Assembly: GCF_000719705.1 (NCBI RefSeq)
Contig: NZ_JOHO01000061.1
Coordinates: 1-43,678 of the forward strand
DNA from: Streptomyces sp. NRRL S-350
GTDB lineage: Bacteria > Actinomycetota > Actinomycetes > Streptomycetales > Streptomycetaceae
Reading direction: 5' to 3'
Length of the DNA: 43,678 nucleotides
Under the pieces are notes generated by a model. That model made no database searches, was not told the DNA's origin, and was given only the letters and a program-made list of their open reading frames with translations. Numbering within the stretch: position 1 is the stretch's first letter; each line of letters opens with the position of its first letter. Positions 15,905 to 23,125 of the stretch are shown one piece after another. A program made the position numbers and the translations under genes.

Positions 15905-16651
15905 TTCGCTCCAGAGGTCGAGCAGGTCCTGGTCCCCGGTTGCCTCGACCTTCCGGGCCTGCCCGGCCGGCTGCCGGTTCCAGAGCAGCAGGTAGAGCTC
16001 GTGGGCGGGGCCGGTGAGGGTGAGATCGGCGGGCTTGGGGCTCTCGTCGGTGGTGACGGCCGGTGTCTCCTGGGTGATCGTCAGGTGCCAGGAAGGTGCG
16101 CCGTCGGTGGGCCGGACCCGGAGGGTGCGCGGCCGGTCGCTGCGCAGCGTGGCCCGGCTGCGGGTCATGAAGCCGCGCACCAGTTCGTCGATGCCGTCGA
16201 GGGCGAGCGCGGTGTCCACGGCCGGGCCGGGGGTGCCCGCGGCCGCGTCGGCGTCGTGGCGGTGGATCGCGGTCTCGTGCGCCTGGCGCCGGGCCCAGAA
16301 CGCCAGCGGGCTGGGGGCGGGCAGGAAGCTCCAGCACTCGATGTCGGCCGGGGCCTCGGTGAGCGTGGCCACCAGGGCGGCGTGGCCTTCGCGGAACCAG
16401 TCGAGCAGTGCGGCGTCCGAAGGCGGTGCCCCGATGGCGGCGTCCGCGTCCGCCTCGTCCAGTGGCGCCCGCAGGCCCCGGGCGAGGATGTCGGCGGCCC
16501 AACGGTGGACCCGGCCGGTGTGCCGCAGCAGGTCCGCCAGCTGCCAACCCGGGCAGGTGGGAACGGGGGCGGACAGCTCGGCACGGGCGGCGGCATCGGC
16601 GAGTCGGACACCCTCGTGGCGCAGTGCGTCGATGTGTTCGGTGATCTTCAT
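15887..16651 (-). CDS. Maleylpyruvate isomerase-like, mycothiol-dependent family protein (TIGR03083 type)
   Basis: A 254-residue DinB-fold protein. The N-terminus has MKITEHIDALRHEGVRLADA and then PTCPGWQLADLLRHTGRVHR, whose histidine is one metal ligand. FLPAPSPLAFWARRQAHETA and the following IHRHDAD supply the later His residues. The C-terminal domain ends in LTLTGPAHELYLLLWNRQ, typical of the SCP2-like C-terminus of mycothiol-dependent maleylpyruvate isomerases. The exact reaction is unknown because this family is large in Actinobacteria. ATG at 16651; no strong Shine-Dalgarno. The stop codon lies within the 36-bp palindrome. Divergent from the acetyltransferase across 217 bp. Confidence 0.82.
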   Translation of the reverse strand: MKITEHIDALRHEGVRLADAAARAELSAPVPTCPGWQLADLLRHTGRVHRWAADILARGLRAPLDEADADAAIGAPPSDAALLDWFREGHAALVATLTEAPADIECWSFLPAPSPLAFWARRQAHETAIHRHDADAAAGTPGPAVDTALALDGIDELVRGFMTRSRATLRSDRPRTLRVRPTDGAPSWHLTITQETPAVTTDESPKPADLTLTGPAHELYLLLWNRQPAGQARKVEATGDQDLLDLWSEAATIS

Positions 16652-16868
16652 GGGGCGGAGTCTTCCACCAGGGGCCGCCGACGGTCGCGGACTTCGGACA
16701 TTCCCCCGGTGGCGGGTGGCGGGTGCCGAGTGTCTGGGCCCCCGTGCCGGGTGCCCGGTTTCCCCGCAGCCCGGTGCTGCGGTCGGTCGGGCAAGTGGGC
16801 TGGGGCGGCCGATGTGATGTTGGCCGCCTGGCGGCCGGGTGACTGCTACGGGCCGGTAACGTGAGCGC

Positions 16869-17624
16869 ATGCCGATAACCCGTTCCGTCGTCTCCGCCCT
16901 CCGGGCCGGTGGCCGCCGTGCCGCAGGGCGCCTCGTGCACCGGGGCTGGCGCTGGGTGCAGCGGACCGGCGCGGTCACTAACCAGAGCCCGGGACCGTAC
17001 CGGTTTGGCGAGCTGGGGGACGGCACGACGCTCGCCTTCCCGCTCGGTGCTGTGTTCAACGAGCAGTGGATCACCATCGGACCGTTCTCGATCGTCGGCG
17101 AGCGGGTCACCATCAGCGCCGGATTCCTGCCCGGCCTCGACCTCGGGCCGGTCCCGATCGTGCGGATCGGCGGCGGCTGCGTGATCGGCCGGGACAGCCA
17201 CATCGTCGGTCACCAGTCGATCGTGCTCGGCGACGACGTCTGGACCGGACCCGGCGTCTACATCTCCGACCAGGCGCACGAGTACCGGGCCACCGACCTG
17301 CCGATCGGCAAGCAGTGGCCGCGCAACGAGCCGGTGGAGATCGGCGCGGGCAGCTGGATCGGCACCGGCGCGGTGATCCTGCCGGGAGCGAGGATCGGTC
17401 GCAACGTGGTGGTCGCGGCGGGGGCGGTGGTGCGCGGCGAGGTGCCCGATCACAGCGTCGTCGCCGGGGCGCCTGCCAAGGTGGTCCGCCGATGGACCGT
17501 GGAGGAGGGCTGGCAGCCCCCGCTGCGCCATGACGCGCCCCAGCCGGTGCCGGAGGGCGTGACGGCGGAGCAGTTGCGTGCCCTGGTGGGGTGGGACCTG
17601 AGGCTGCCGGGGGAGCAGGACTGA
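16869..17624 (+). CDS. Left-handed beta-helix acyltransferase (hexapeptide repeat)
   Basis: A 251-residue protein of the maltose/galactoside O-acetyltransferase-like class. Imperfect hexapeptide turns run through GPFSIVGERVTISAGF, VRIGGGCVIGRDSHIVGHQS, IVLGDDVWTGPGVYISDQAH and VEIGAGSWIGTGAVILPGAR to IGRNVVVAAGAVVRGEVPDH and SVVAGAPAKVVRRW. The catalytic His is likely the one in SDQAHEY. It would transfer an acyl group from acyl-CoA to a sugar or similar acceptor. TAACGT at 16857-16862 lies 6 nt before the ATG, suggesting leaderless expression. A hairpin with a T-rich tail follows the stop directly. Confidence 0.88.
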   Translation: MPITRSVVSALRAGGRRAAGRLVHRGWRWVQRTGAVTNQSPGPYRFGELGDGTTLAFPLGAVFNEQWITIGPFSIVGERVTISAGFLPGLDLGPVPIVRIGGGCVIGRDSHIVGHQSIVLGDDVWTGPGVYISDQAHEYRATDLPIGKQWPRNEPVEIGAGSWIGTGAVILPGARIGRNVVVAAGAVVRGEVPDHSVVAGAPAKVVRRWTVEEGWQPPLRHDAPQPVPEGVTAEQLRALVGWDLRLPGEQD

Positions 17625-17642
17625 GGATCGTTTGGGCGATCC
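17625..17642 (+). terminator. Hairpin with T-rich tail after the acyltransferase gene
   Basis: GGATCG (17625-17630) pairs with CGATCC (17637-17642) around TTTGGG. GTTGTTTTGT follows, so it resembles a classical intrinsic terminator, unusual in this GC-rich genome. It starts one base after the stop codon. Confidence 0.7.
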
Positions 17643-17718
17643 GTTGTTTTGTCGATCCTTTAGGCGACATCTCCGTTCTTCTGATGAATCGTCGGTTAGG
17701 GTGCCGCTTGTTTGACCA

Positions 17719-17792
17719 TGATCGACCTTGGTTGACCTTGGTTGACCTGGGGTTGGGCTTGGTTGACCTGGGTTGGGCTTGGTTGATCCTGG
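17719..17792. repeat. Short direct repeats before the peptidoglycan-binding gene
   Basis: GGTTGACCTGGGTTGGGCTT occurs twice, once with an extra G (17740-17760 and 17761-17780). They are preceded by GACCTTGGTTGACCTTGG. This stretch is richer in T than its surroundings and lies 75-150 bp before the next start. Confidence 0.75.
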
Positions 17793-17866
17793 TCGCCGTC
17801 GGGTGATCCTCGGCCGAGTGGTCGACCTTGACGGACATCGATAGATCCATCGAACGGGGGACTCCC

Positions 17867-18229
17867 ATGCGCAACCGTCTCGTCGGCGGTCTCGTCACCG
17901 CCGGACTCGTGCTGGCGGCCGGTATCGCGACCGCGCCCACCGCCTCGGCGCAGGCCTCGCAGTACTGCGGCTACACCAGTGCTCAGCCCACCCTGCGCTA
18001 CGGCAACACCGGTGACGCGGTGAAGCAGCTCCAGTGCGAGCTCAACCACGTCACGTACTCCTCCTGGAACAGCAGCCTGGACGAGGACGGGGTCTGGGGC
18101 TCCGCGACCGACAGCGCCGTCTGGCGGTTCCAGCGGTGCACCGGCCTCTCGCAGGACGGCGTCGTGGGCCCGATGACCTGGGACAAGGTGAACGGCTGGG
18201 TGCTGACCCACGGCTCGATCAACTGCTGA
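17867..18229 (+). CDS. Small secreted peptidoglycan-binding protein
   Basis: A 120-residue exported protein. The signal peptide RNRLVGGLVTAGLVLAAGIA ends at TAPTASAQA. The mature part is a single PG_binding_1 domain: PTLRYGNTGDAVKQLQCELN, then DEDGVWGSATDSAVWRFQRC and DGVVGPMTWDKVNGW. Four cysteines in the mature part may form two disulfides. No catalytic domain is attached, so it probably binds the wall, or works as a small inhibitor or cofactor of a hydrolase; this is inference. ATG at 17867 is preceded by GGGGGA at normal spacing. An upstream in-frame start at 17828 adds 13 residues that would spoil the signal peptide. Confidence 0.82.
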   Translation: MRNRLVGGLVTAGLVLAAGIATAPTASAQASQYCGYTSAQPTLRYGNTGDAVKQLQCELNHVTYSSWNSSLDEDGVWGSATDSAVWRFQRCTGLSQDGVVGPMTWDKVNGWVLTHGSINC

Positions 18230-18259
18230 GGCCGGGACCGGACCGCTGAGCGGAGCTTT

Positions 18260-18313
18260 CGCGGCACCCGTGCCGTCGTCGTCGTGACCGACGGCGGTGG
18301 CGCGGGTGCCGCG
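18260..18313 (+). terminator. Long hairpin terminator after the peptidoglycan-binding gene
   Basis: CGCGGCACCCG (18260-18270) pairs with CGGGTGCCGCG (18303-18313). An inner GCCGTCG/CGACGGC stem extends it. It lies 31 nt after the stop. Confidence 0.75.
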
Positions 18314-18414
18314 TCGTGCCGTGAGGTGTTCGGGTTCGTGCCTTGTTCGGTGCCGTGCTCGTGTCGCGCAGTGCCGTGTCCGCGCCCTGCCAGGCGGGGT
18401 GGGGCTGGTCGGAA

Positions 18415-19737
18415 CTACCGTACGGGCGAAGCCTGTTCGGCTGTCCGTGCGGCGAGGGCGGCGGTGATCCGCAGGATGTCGGCGGGGTGCGTCGGATCCA
18501 GGCCGGTCAGGACGGCGATGCGGCGCAGCCGGTAGTCGACGGTGTTCGGGTGCAGGTGCAGGGTGCTCGCCGTGTGCCGACGGTTGAGCCCGCCGCCCAG
18601 GTGGGTGCGCAGGGTGGTGAGCAACTCCCCGGTGTCGGCGAGGGGTTCCAGGAGGGCGGCGAGTCGGGCTCGGGCCTGGGTCGGTCGGGTGAGCTGATAC
18701 TCCAGCAGGACGTCGTCCAGCCGGTGCAGTCCGGGCGGCCGCCCGAACGCCCGGGCGACCTCCAGGACTTCGTAAGCGAGAGCGGCCGCGTCGGGCACCC
18801 CGGCGGGAGCGGCTGCGGCGGCTCCGACCAGTACCGGCACGCCGGCCGCGCGGGACGCCGTGGCTAGGGTGGCGGCGAGGTGCGGCCAGGGGGCTTCGAC
18901 GCCGGGGGCGCCGGGTGATTCCTGGGGCGGGCCGAACGGGACGAGAACCAGTCCGCCCGACGGTGTGAGCGCGGTGAGCGCCGACTGCCGTGTGCAGTGG
19001 TCGAGTTCGGCGGCCAGGCGCCGGAGCTTGCGGCGGCCGGCGATACCGGGGTCGACGCCGGGGGAGCGCTCGTCCGGGTGCTCGGCGACGGACAGGCAGA
19101 GGACGGCGTAGCCGGCGGACAGCCGGAGACCGGCCCGGGTGGCTGCCTCGTCGGCTGGTGCGCCCGCCAGCAGCGCGGTGAGCAGGGACTGCCGCGCTGC
19201 GTACCGGCGGTCGGCGGCCGGGCGGCGGCCCTCCAGGTAGCCCGCGCCGGCGGCGGTGACGGCCTGGCGGAGCTGGTCGAGCAGCAGCCGGTGGAGGACC
19301 AGTAGTTCGGCGGTGTCACTGTCCCGGGCGTGGCGGGTGACGAACTCCCAGCAGATCTCCAGTCCGAGGTGGTGGGCGAGCAGGACGGCGTCCAGTGGCA
19401 GGCCTTCCTCGGCGCGCCGGGCGGCGGCCTCCCGCACGGCGGTGAACTCCTCGGCCGGAGCGGGGAGTCCGGTGCGGACGGTGTGGGCGAGGGCGCGGAT
19501 CCGGCGCTCGGTGTCCCGGGTGAGTTCGCCGGTGAGCTGTTCGCGGGGCAGGCGGTGGTAGACCGGCACGCGTTCCAGCAGGGCGGCGACCACGGCTTCG
19601 GCCAACTCGCGGACGGCGCGAAGGAGTCGTCGGTCGGCGGGCAGCCCGCCGATCACCGGGATCCGCCAACCCGGTGCCTGGGCGGAGGTGTCGGGGGGTG
19701 GGCAGTGGGGTGCGTTGTGACCGGTCACAGAGAACAC
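18415..19737 (-). CDS. PucR-family transcriptional regulator (C-terminal HTH_30)
   Basis: About 440 residues. The C-terminus holds the PucR helix-turn-helix: LLTTLRTHLGGGLNRRHTAS, then TLHLHPNTVDYRLRRIAVLT and GLDPTHPADILRITAALAAR. The N-terminus has a helical sensor-like region, VRELAEAVVAALLERVPVYH followed by LPREQLTGELTRDTERRIRA, as in CdaR/PucR regulators. The middle is a GGDEF-like degenerate region. The start is uncertain: GTG codons at 19737 and 19728 are both possible and neither has a good ribosome-binding site. Frame to 19872 overlaps the lipase. A perfect GTGACCGGTCAC palindrome covers the first codons. Divergent from the secreted lipase, which may be its target; layout only. Confidence 0.82.
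   Translation of the reverse strand: MFSVTGHNAPHCPPPDTSAQAPGWRIPVIGGLPADRRLLRAVRELAEAVVAALLERVPVYHRLPREQLTGELTRDTERRIRALAHTVRTGLPAPAEEFTAVREAAARRAEEGLPLDAVLLAHHLGLEICWEFVTRHARDSDTAELLVLHRLLLDQLRQAVTAAGAGYLEGRRPAADRRYAARQSLLTALLAGAPADEAATRAGLRLSAGYAVLCLSVAEHPDERSPGVDPGIAGRRKLRRLAAELDHCTRQSALTALTPSGGLVLVPFGPPQESPGAPGVEAPWPHLAATLATASRAAGVPVLVGAAAAAPAGVPDAAALAYEVLEVARAFGRPPGLHRLDDVLLEYQLTRPTQARARLAALLEPLADTGELLTTLRTHLGGGLNRRHTASTLHLHPNTVDYRLRRIAVLTGLDPTHPADILRITAALAARTAEQASPVR
19716..19729. promoter_or_regulatory. Crp-like palindrome TGTGACCGGTCACA
   Basis: A perfect 14-bp palindrome containing GTG-N6-CAC, the core reported for Streptomyces Crp sites. It lies at the 5' end of the PucR gene, about 115 bp before the lipase start. 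Assignment to Crp is inference from motif only. Confidence 0.45.
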
Positions 19738-19801
19738 CGTCCAGGTCTGGGGGACACCCAAGAGCCGGGCCGGAGGGGCGACCGCATGATGGAGCACTCG
19801 G

Positions 19802-19817
19802 GTTACCTGTTGGTAAC
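19802..19817. promoter_or_regulatory. Inverted repeat GTTACC-TGTT-GGTAAC before the lipase
   Basis: Perfect 6-bp arms with a 4-bp centre, 13 bp before the GGAGG of the lipase gene. It resembles an operator or a leader hairpin. Confidence 0.5.
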
Positions 19818-19841
19818 AAACTTCCGCTGTGGAGGCAACAG

Positions 19842-20873
19842 TTGAGAACCCCACTTCTCCGCTTCTCCGCAAGTCCCTTCCGCCGGGCGTTCAGTCGCGC
19901 GTTCGGTGCGTTCCGCGCGTTCGGTACGTTCGGCGCGGCCGTGCTCGCAGGGGTGCTGCTCGTCGGCGCGACGACGGCTCCTGCGTACGCGGCCCCGACC
20001 GGCCCGGCGGTCCCGACCGCCGCCACGGCTGCCGAGGCCGCCGGCGGTGCTGCCGCTCTCAGTGCCCCGGGCGAGCTGCCGCCCGACGGCGACACGGTGG
20101 CCTCACCCCCCGGCGCCAACGACTGGAACTGCCGGCCCACCGCCGCGCACCCCGACCCGGTCGTCCTGGTGCACGGCACCTTCGCCAACCGCTACGAGAA
20201 CTGGCTGGCGCTGTCCCCGCTCCTGAAGGGCCTCGGGTACTGCGTCTTCGCCCTCGACTACGGGACGATCCCCGGCGTCACCTCCACCGGCAGCGGCCTG
20301 CTGCTCCCGATCGGAGGCCTCGGCCCGGTGCCGGACTCGGCCGCCCAACTCGCCCGCTTCGTCGACCTGGTGCGCAACGCGACGGGCGCGGCCAAGGTCG
20401 ACATCGTCGGGCACTCGCAGGGCGGCATGCTGCCGAACTACTACCTGAAATTCCTCGGCGGCGCCTCCAAGGTCGGCAAGCTGATCGGGCTCGCGCCGTC
20501 CAACCACGGCACGACACTCGACGGGATCACCAACCTCGCGCCGTACTTCCCGGGTGTGGCGGACCTGATTTTCACCGTCTGCCAGGCCTGCCGCGACCAG
20601 GCGGTGGGTTCGGACTTCAACACGACGATGGCCTCCCGCCCGGACACCGTGCCGGGCGGGCGCTACACGGTGATCTCGACCGTGTACGACGAGGTCGTCA
20701 CCCCGTGGCGGACCCAGTTCCTGAACGGTGCCGACGTCGACAACCAGGTGGTGCAGAGCCACTGCCCGGTCTCGCTCGTCGAACACGTCGCGATCGCGTT
20801 CTCGCCGACGGCGCTGCACCTGGTGACCAATGCCCTGGACCCGGCACACGCCACGCCGGCGCTCTGCGGCTGA
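19842..20873 (+). CDS. Secreted triacylglycerol lipase/esterase (alpha/beta hydrolase)
   Basis: A 343-residue exported lipase. The signal region is Arg/Phe/Ala-rich with repeated RAF units (FRRAFSRAFGAFRAFGTFG) before AAVLAGVLLVGATTAPAYAA. The mature enzyme has the oxyanion-hole strand PVVLVHGTFANRYENW, the nucleophile elbow IVGHSQGGMLPNYYLK (Ser192), then SNHGTTLDG, an Asp in STVYDEVVTPW and a late His in LVEHVAIAFSP. This matches the EstA/LipB-like class with about four mature cysteines (NDWNCRP, YCVF, VCQACRD). The start is TTG at 19842, chosen because GGAGG lies 6 nt upstream; no ATG or GTG fits the signal peptide. It would hydrolyse lipids outside the cell. Confidence 0.88.
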   Translation: MRTPLLRFSASPFRRAFSRAFGAFRAFGTFGAAVLAGVLLVGATTAPAYAAPTGPAVPTAATAAEAAGGAAALSAPGELPPDGDTVASPPGANDWNCRPTAAHPDPVVLVHGTFANRYENWLALSPLLKGLGYCVFALDYGTIPGVTSTGSGLLLPIGGLGPVPDSAAQLARFVDLVRNATGAAKVDIVGHSQGGMLPNYYLKFLGGASKVGKLIGLAPSNHGTTLDGITNLAPYFPGVADLIFTVCQACRDQAVGSDFNTTMASRPDTVPGGRYTVISTVYDEVVTPWRTQFLNGADVDNQVVQSHCPVSLVEHVAIAFSPTALHLVTNALDPAHATPALCG

Positions 20874-20883
20874 CAGGGCAGAC

Positions 20884-20932
20884 GGCGCTCCCGCTCCCGC
20901 TCCCGCTCCCCGGATTCGGGGGCGGGAGCGCC
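20884..20932 (+). terminator. Two-stem hairpin terminator between lipase and hutD-like gene
   Basis: GGCGCTCCCGC (20884-20894) pairs with GCGGGAGCGCC (20922-20932). CCCCG/CGGGG (20908-20912 and 20917-20921) form an inner stem. It lies between convergent genes. Confidence 0.75.
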
Positions 20933-21015
20933 GGTCGTTCGACGGCAGCGCGTCAGCGTGGTCTCGACGCACCGTCGGCGGAGCGCCGGTGTCCGAGCCG
21001 TCGACGGGGGACGCG

Positions 21016-21603
21016 TCAGCGGGCGGTGCGGAAGGTGACGACGGCGGTGACTCCGCTCGGGCGCAGCTCGTGCGTGCCCGGGCAGTCGAGCAGGGCGGCG
21101 TCGTAGCAGGCGAGTTCGGCGGGGGCGAGTTCGGAGCCGCCGACGACCGCCGAGCCGGCGAGGCAGACGAGGAGGACGGTGCCTCCGGCCGGGACCTCGA
21201 CGGTGGCGGGCGCGGTGACCGGGTCAACGGTGGCTTCGACCCGTCCGCGACGGGTCATCACGTTGAAGTCCACGACCGGGCCGGCCAGCAGCCGGCAGTC
21301 CGTGGTGGCGTCACCGGAGAAGGCGAACGGTCGGTACGGCGCGTCGACCAGCTGCTCGACGCCGTCGACGGTGAGTGCCATGCCGGCGCCCTCGGCCAGG
21401 GTGATCACCCGGTCGATGCCGGGAAAACGGGAGAACGGCCCGGCCGAGGCCACGTCGGCCAGGCTGACCCGCCACTCGAACCCGTCCAGCCCGGCGCCGG
21501 TCGGGAACCCGGCGACCTCCCTGGTCACCCCGCCCCCGTTGAGCCATGCCGTCGCCGGGCGCTCGCTCGCCCGCAGTACCTGGATGGGTTCGCTGGTCGT
21601 CAT
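21016..21603 (-). CDS. HutD family protein
   Basis: A 195-residue cupin-like protein. The HutD family marks are PIQVLRASERPATAWLNGGG, VTREVAGFPTGAGLDGFEWR, VSLADVASAGPFSRFPGIDR and YRPFAFSGDATTDCRLLAGP, followed by VVDFNVMTRRG. HutD is often linked to histidine utilisation and is thought to limit flux or bind an intermediate. No hut gene is nearby here, so the role is uncertain. ATG at 21603 opens MTTSEPIQ. A CAGGAT hexamer lies 8 nt upstream and there is no ribosome-binding site. Confidence 0.88.
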   Translation of the reverse strand: MTTSEPIQVLRASERPATAWLNGGGVTREVAGFPTGAGLDGFEWRVSLADVASAGPFSRFPGIDRVITLAEGAGMALTVDGVEQLVDAPYRPFAFSGDATTDCRLLAGPVVDFNVMTRRGRVEATVDPVTAPATVEVPAGGTVLLVCLAGSAVVGGSELAPAELACYDAALLDCPGTHELRPSGVTAVVTFRTAR

Positions 21604-21668
21604 GGCCACGCATCCTGCCACTACCGGGGCAGGGCCGTCGCTGGGAGGGCGGCAGGGCAGGTAGCAGG

Positions 21669-21787
21669 TGACAGCTGAAGGACGACGGATGACAGATGAC
21701 AGACGTTGAAATCTGTTATCTGTTATCTGTTATTTGTGATCTGTCAGCTGCCCGTTGCCACCTGTCGTTCGTCGCCCGTCATCTGTT
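21669..21787. repeat. TGACAG/CTGTCA-type repeat element, copy 1
   Basis: An AT-richer intergenic stretch dense in GATGACAG and its complement. CTGTTAT is tandemly repeated (ATCTGTTATCTGTTATCTGT). GATGACAGATGACAGA can pair with the following TCTGTTATCTGTTATC using G-T pairs, and outer CAGCTG sites flank it. A related element lies at 27175-27270. Confidence 0.65.
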
Positions 21788-23089
21788 TCACGCCCGCCTC
21801 GCGACCGCCAGCGGCAGCAGCGCCGCCGCAGTGGCAGCCACCGCGACCGTGGTGAGGGCGATCGGCAGCCCGGCCGCGTCGGCGAGGAAGCCGATCACCA
21901 CCGGGCCGATCAACATCCCGCCGTACCCGAGGGATGAAGCGAGCGCCACACCCTGCGGGCCGCCCGCCGCGCCGGCCCGGGCGATGGCGAGCGGGAAGAG
22001 GTTGGCCAGCCCGAGGCCGGCCAGGACGAACCCGCAGATCGCGAGCGGCACCACCGGCGCGAGCGCGGCCACCAGCATGCCCGCCGCCGCCGTCAGCCCG
22101 CCGAGGAGCATCAGCCGGTTCTGGCCGAGCCTTATGGACAGCCAGGTGCCGCCGACCCGTCCGCCTGCCATCGCGAACGCGTACGCGCCGTAGCCGGTGG
22201 CGGCCACCGCCGCGGTTGCGTGGACGTCGTCGGTGAGGTGGAGGGTGGTCCAGTCGGCGATCGCGCCCTCGCCGTACGCGGTGCACAGCGCGGTGACGCC
22301 GAGCAGCAGCACCAGCAGCCGGACATGGCGACGGCCCGCGCCCGCGCCCGTACCCGCGGTCCCGCTGCCGGCCGCAGCCGACGAACCCGCCGGATCCGCC
22401 GCACCCGACGAGCCTGCCGAACTCGACGCCCGCTCGGGCGCGACCAGCGGAGCCGCCGGGCTTCGCATCAGCACGATGCCCGCGCCGATGGTGACGGCCG
22501 CGCCCAGCGCCCCACTGAGCGCGAGCGCCCACGCGGTGCTCAGGGGGCCGGCCAGGAGGCCGCTGACGCCGGTGCCGAGCAGTCCTCCGAAGCTGTATCC
22601 GGCGTGGAAGCTGGGCATGACGGGCCGTCGCAGCTGCGCCACCAGGTCGACGGCGGCGCTGTTCATCGCGACGTTCGCCCCGCCGTACCCGGCGCCGAAC
22701 AGCAGCAGTACGCCGCCCAGGGCGGTGACCGAGTGGGCGTGCGCGGGCAGTAGGACGGCGACGCTGAGGAGGGCGAGCGAGCCGACCGTGATCGGGCGCG
22801 AGCCGTACCGCAGGCAGAGCCGCCCGACCAGGGGCATGGTGATGACGGCGCCGATGGACAGGCAGAGCAGGGCGAGTCCGAGGTCGCTGTGCGAGGCGTT
22901 GACCTGGCTGCGGACGTCCGGGATGCGGACGACCCAGGCTGCGAAGAGGAAGCCGTCGACGGCGAAGAACGCGGTGAGTGCGAGGCGTGCGGGGCCCCAG
23001 GGGCTGTCGGTCACCGGGGTCGTGCTGCGAGACTGGGGGGAGAGGCGGTCCGGGGCGGGGCGGGAACGGATTTTGTTTCGAAGCGGCAC
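21788..23089 (-). CDS. MFS transporter, fucose permease/sugar-type
   Basis: A 433-residue transporter with about 12 membrane segments. They start at ALTAFFAVDGFLFAAWVVRI and include AVITMPLVGRLCLRYGSRPI, GVLLLFGAGYGGANVAMNSA and MPSFHAGYSFGGLLGTGVSG. The central loop is Ala/Ser/Gly-rich (SSAGSSGAADPAGSSAAAGS). It resembles the FucP/NagP-like or inner-membrane YbjJ-type group. GTG at 23089 is chosen because TATTGT stands exactly 6 nt upstream with TTGATG 18 bp further, giving a leaderless promoter. A later GTG at 23014 is the alternative. Only 17 bp separate it from the divergent ROK gene, the likely regulator. Substrate, probably a sugar or derivative, is inferred. Confidence 0.85.
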   Translation of the reverse strand: MPLRNKIRSRPAPDRLSPQSRSTTPVTDSPWGPARLALTAFFAVDGFLFAAWVVRIPDVRSQVNASHSDLGLALLCLSIGAVITMPLVGRLCLRYGSRPITVGSLALLSVAVLLPAHAHSVTALGGVLLLFGAGYGGANVAMNSAAVDLVAQLRRPVMPSFHAGYSFGGLLGTGVSGLLAGPLSTAWALALSGALGAAVTIGAGIVLMRSPAAPLVAPERASSSAGSSGAADPAGSSAAAGSGTAGTGAGAGRRHVRLLVLLLGVTALCTAYGEGAIADWTTLHLTDDVHATAAVAATGYGAYAFAMAGGRVGGTWLSIRLGQNRLMLLGGLTAAAGMLVAALAPVVPLAICGFVLAGLGLANLFPLAIARAGAAGGPQGVALASSLGYGGMLIGPVVIGFLADAAGLPIALTTVAVAATAAALLPLAVARRA

Positions 23090-23125
23090 AAAGTCACAAT
23101 AGGGGCGTGCAGCTCTCACCATCAA
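23073..23125. promoter_or_regulatory. Overlapping divergent leaderless promoters of MFS and ROK genes
   Basis: Plus strand: TTGTTT (23073-23078), 16-bp spacer, CACAAT (23095-23100), 6 nt, GTG at 23107. Minus strand: TTGATG (23125-23120), 18-bp spacer, TATTGT (23101-23096), 6 nt, GTG at 23089. The two -10 boxes overlap by five bases. Confidence 0.6.
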
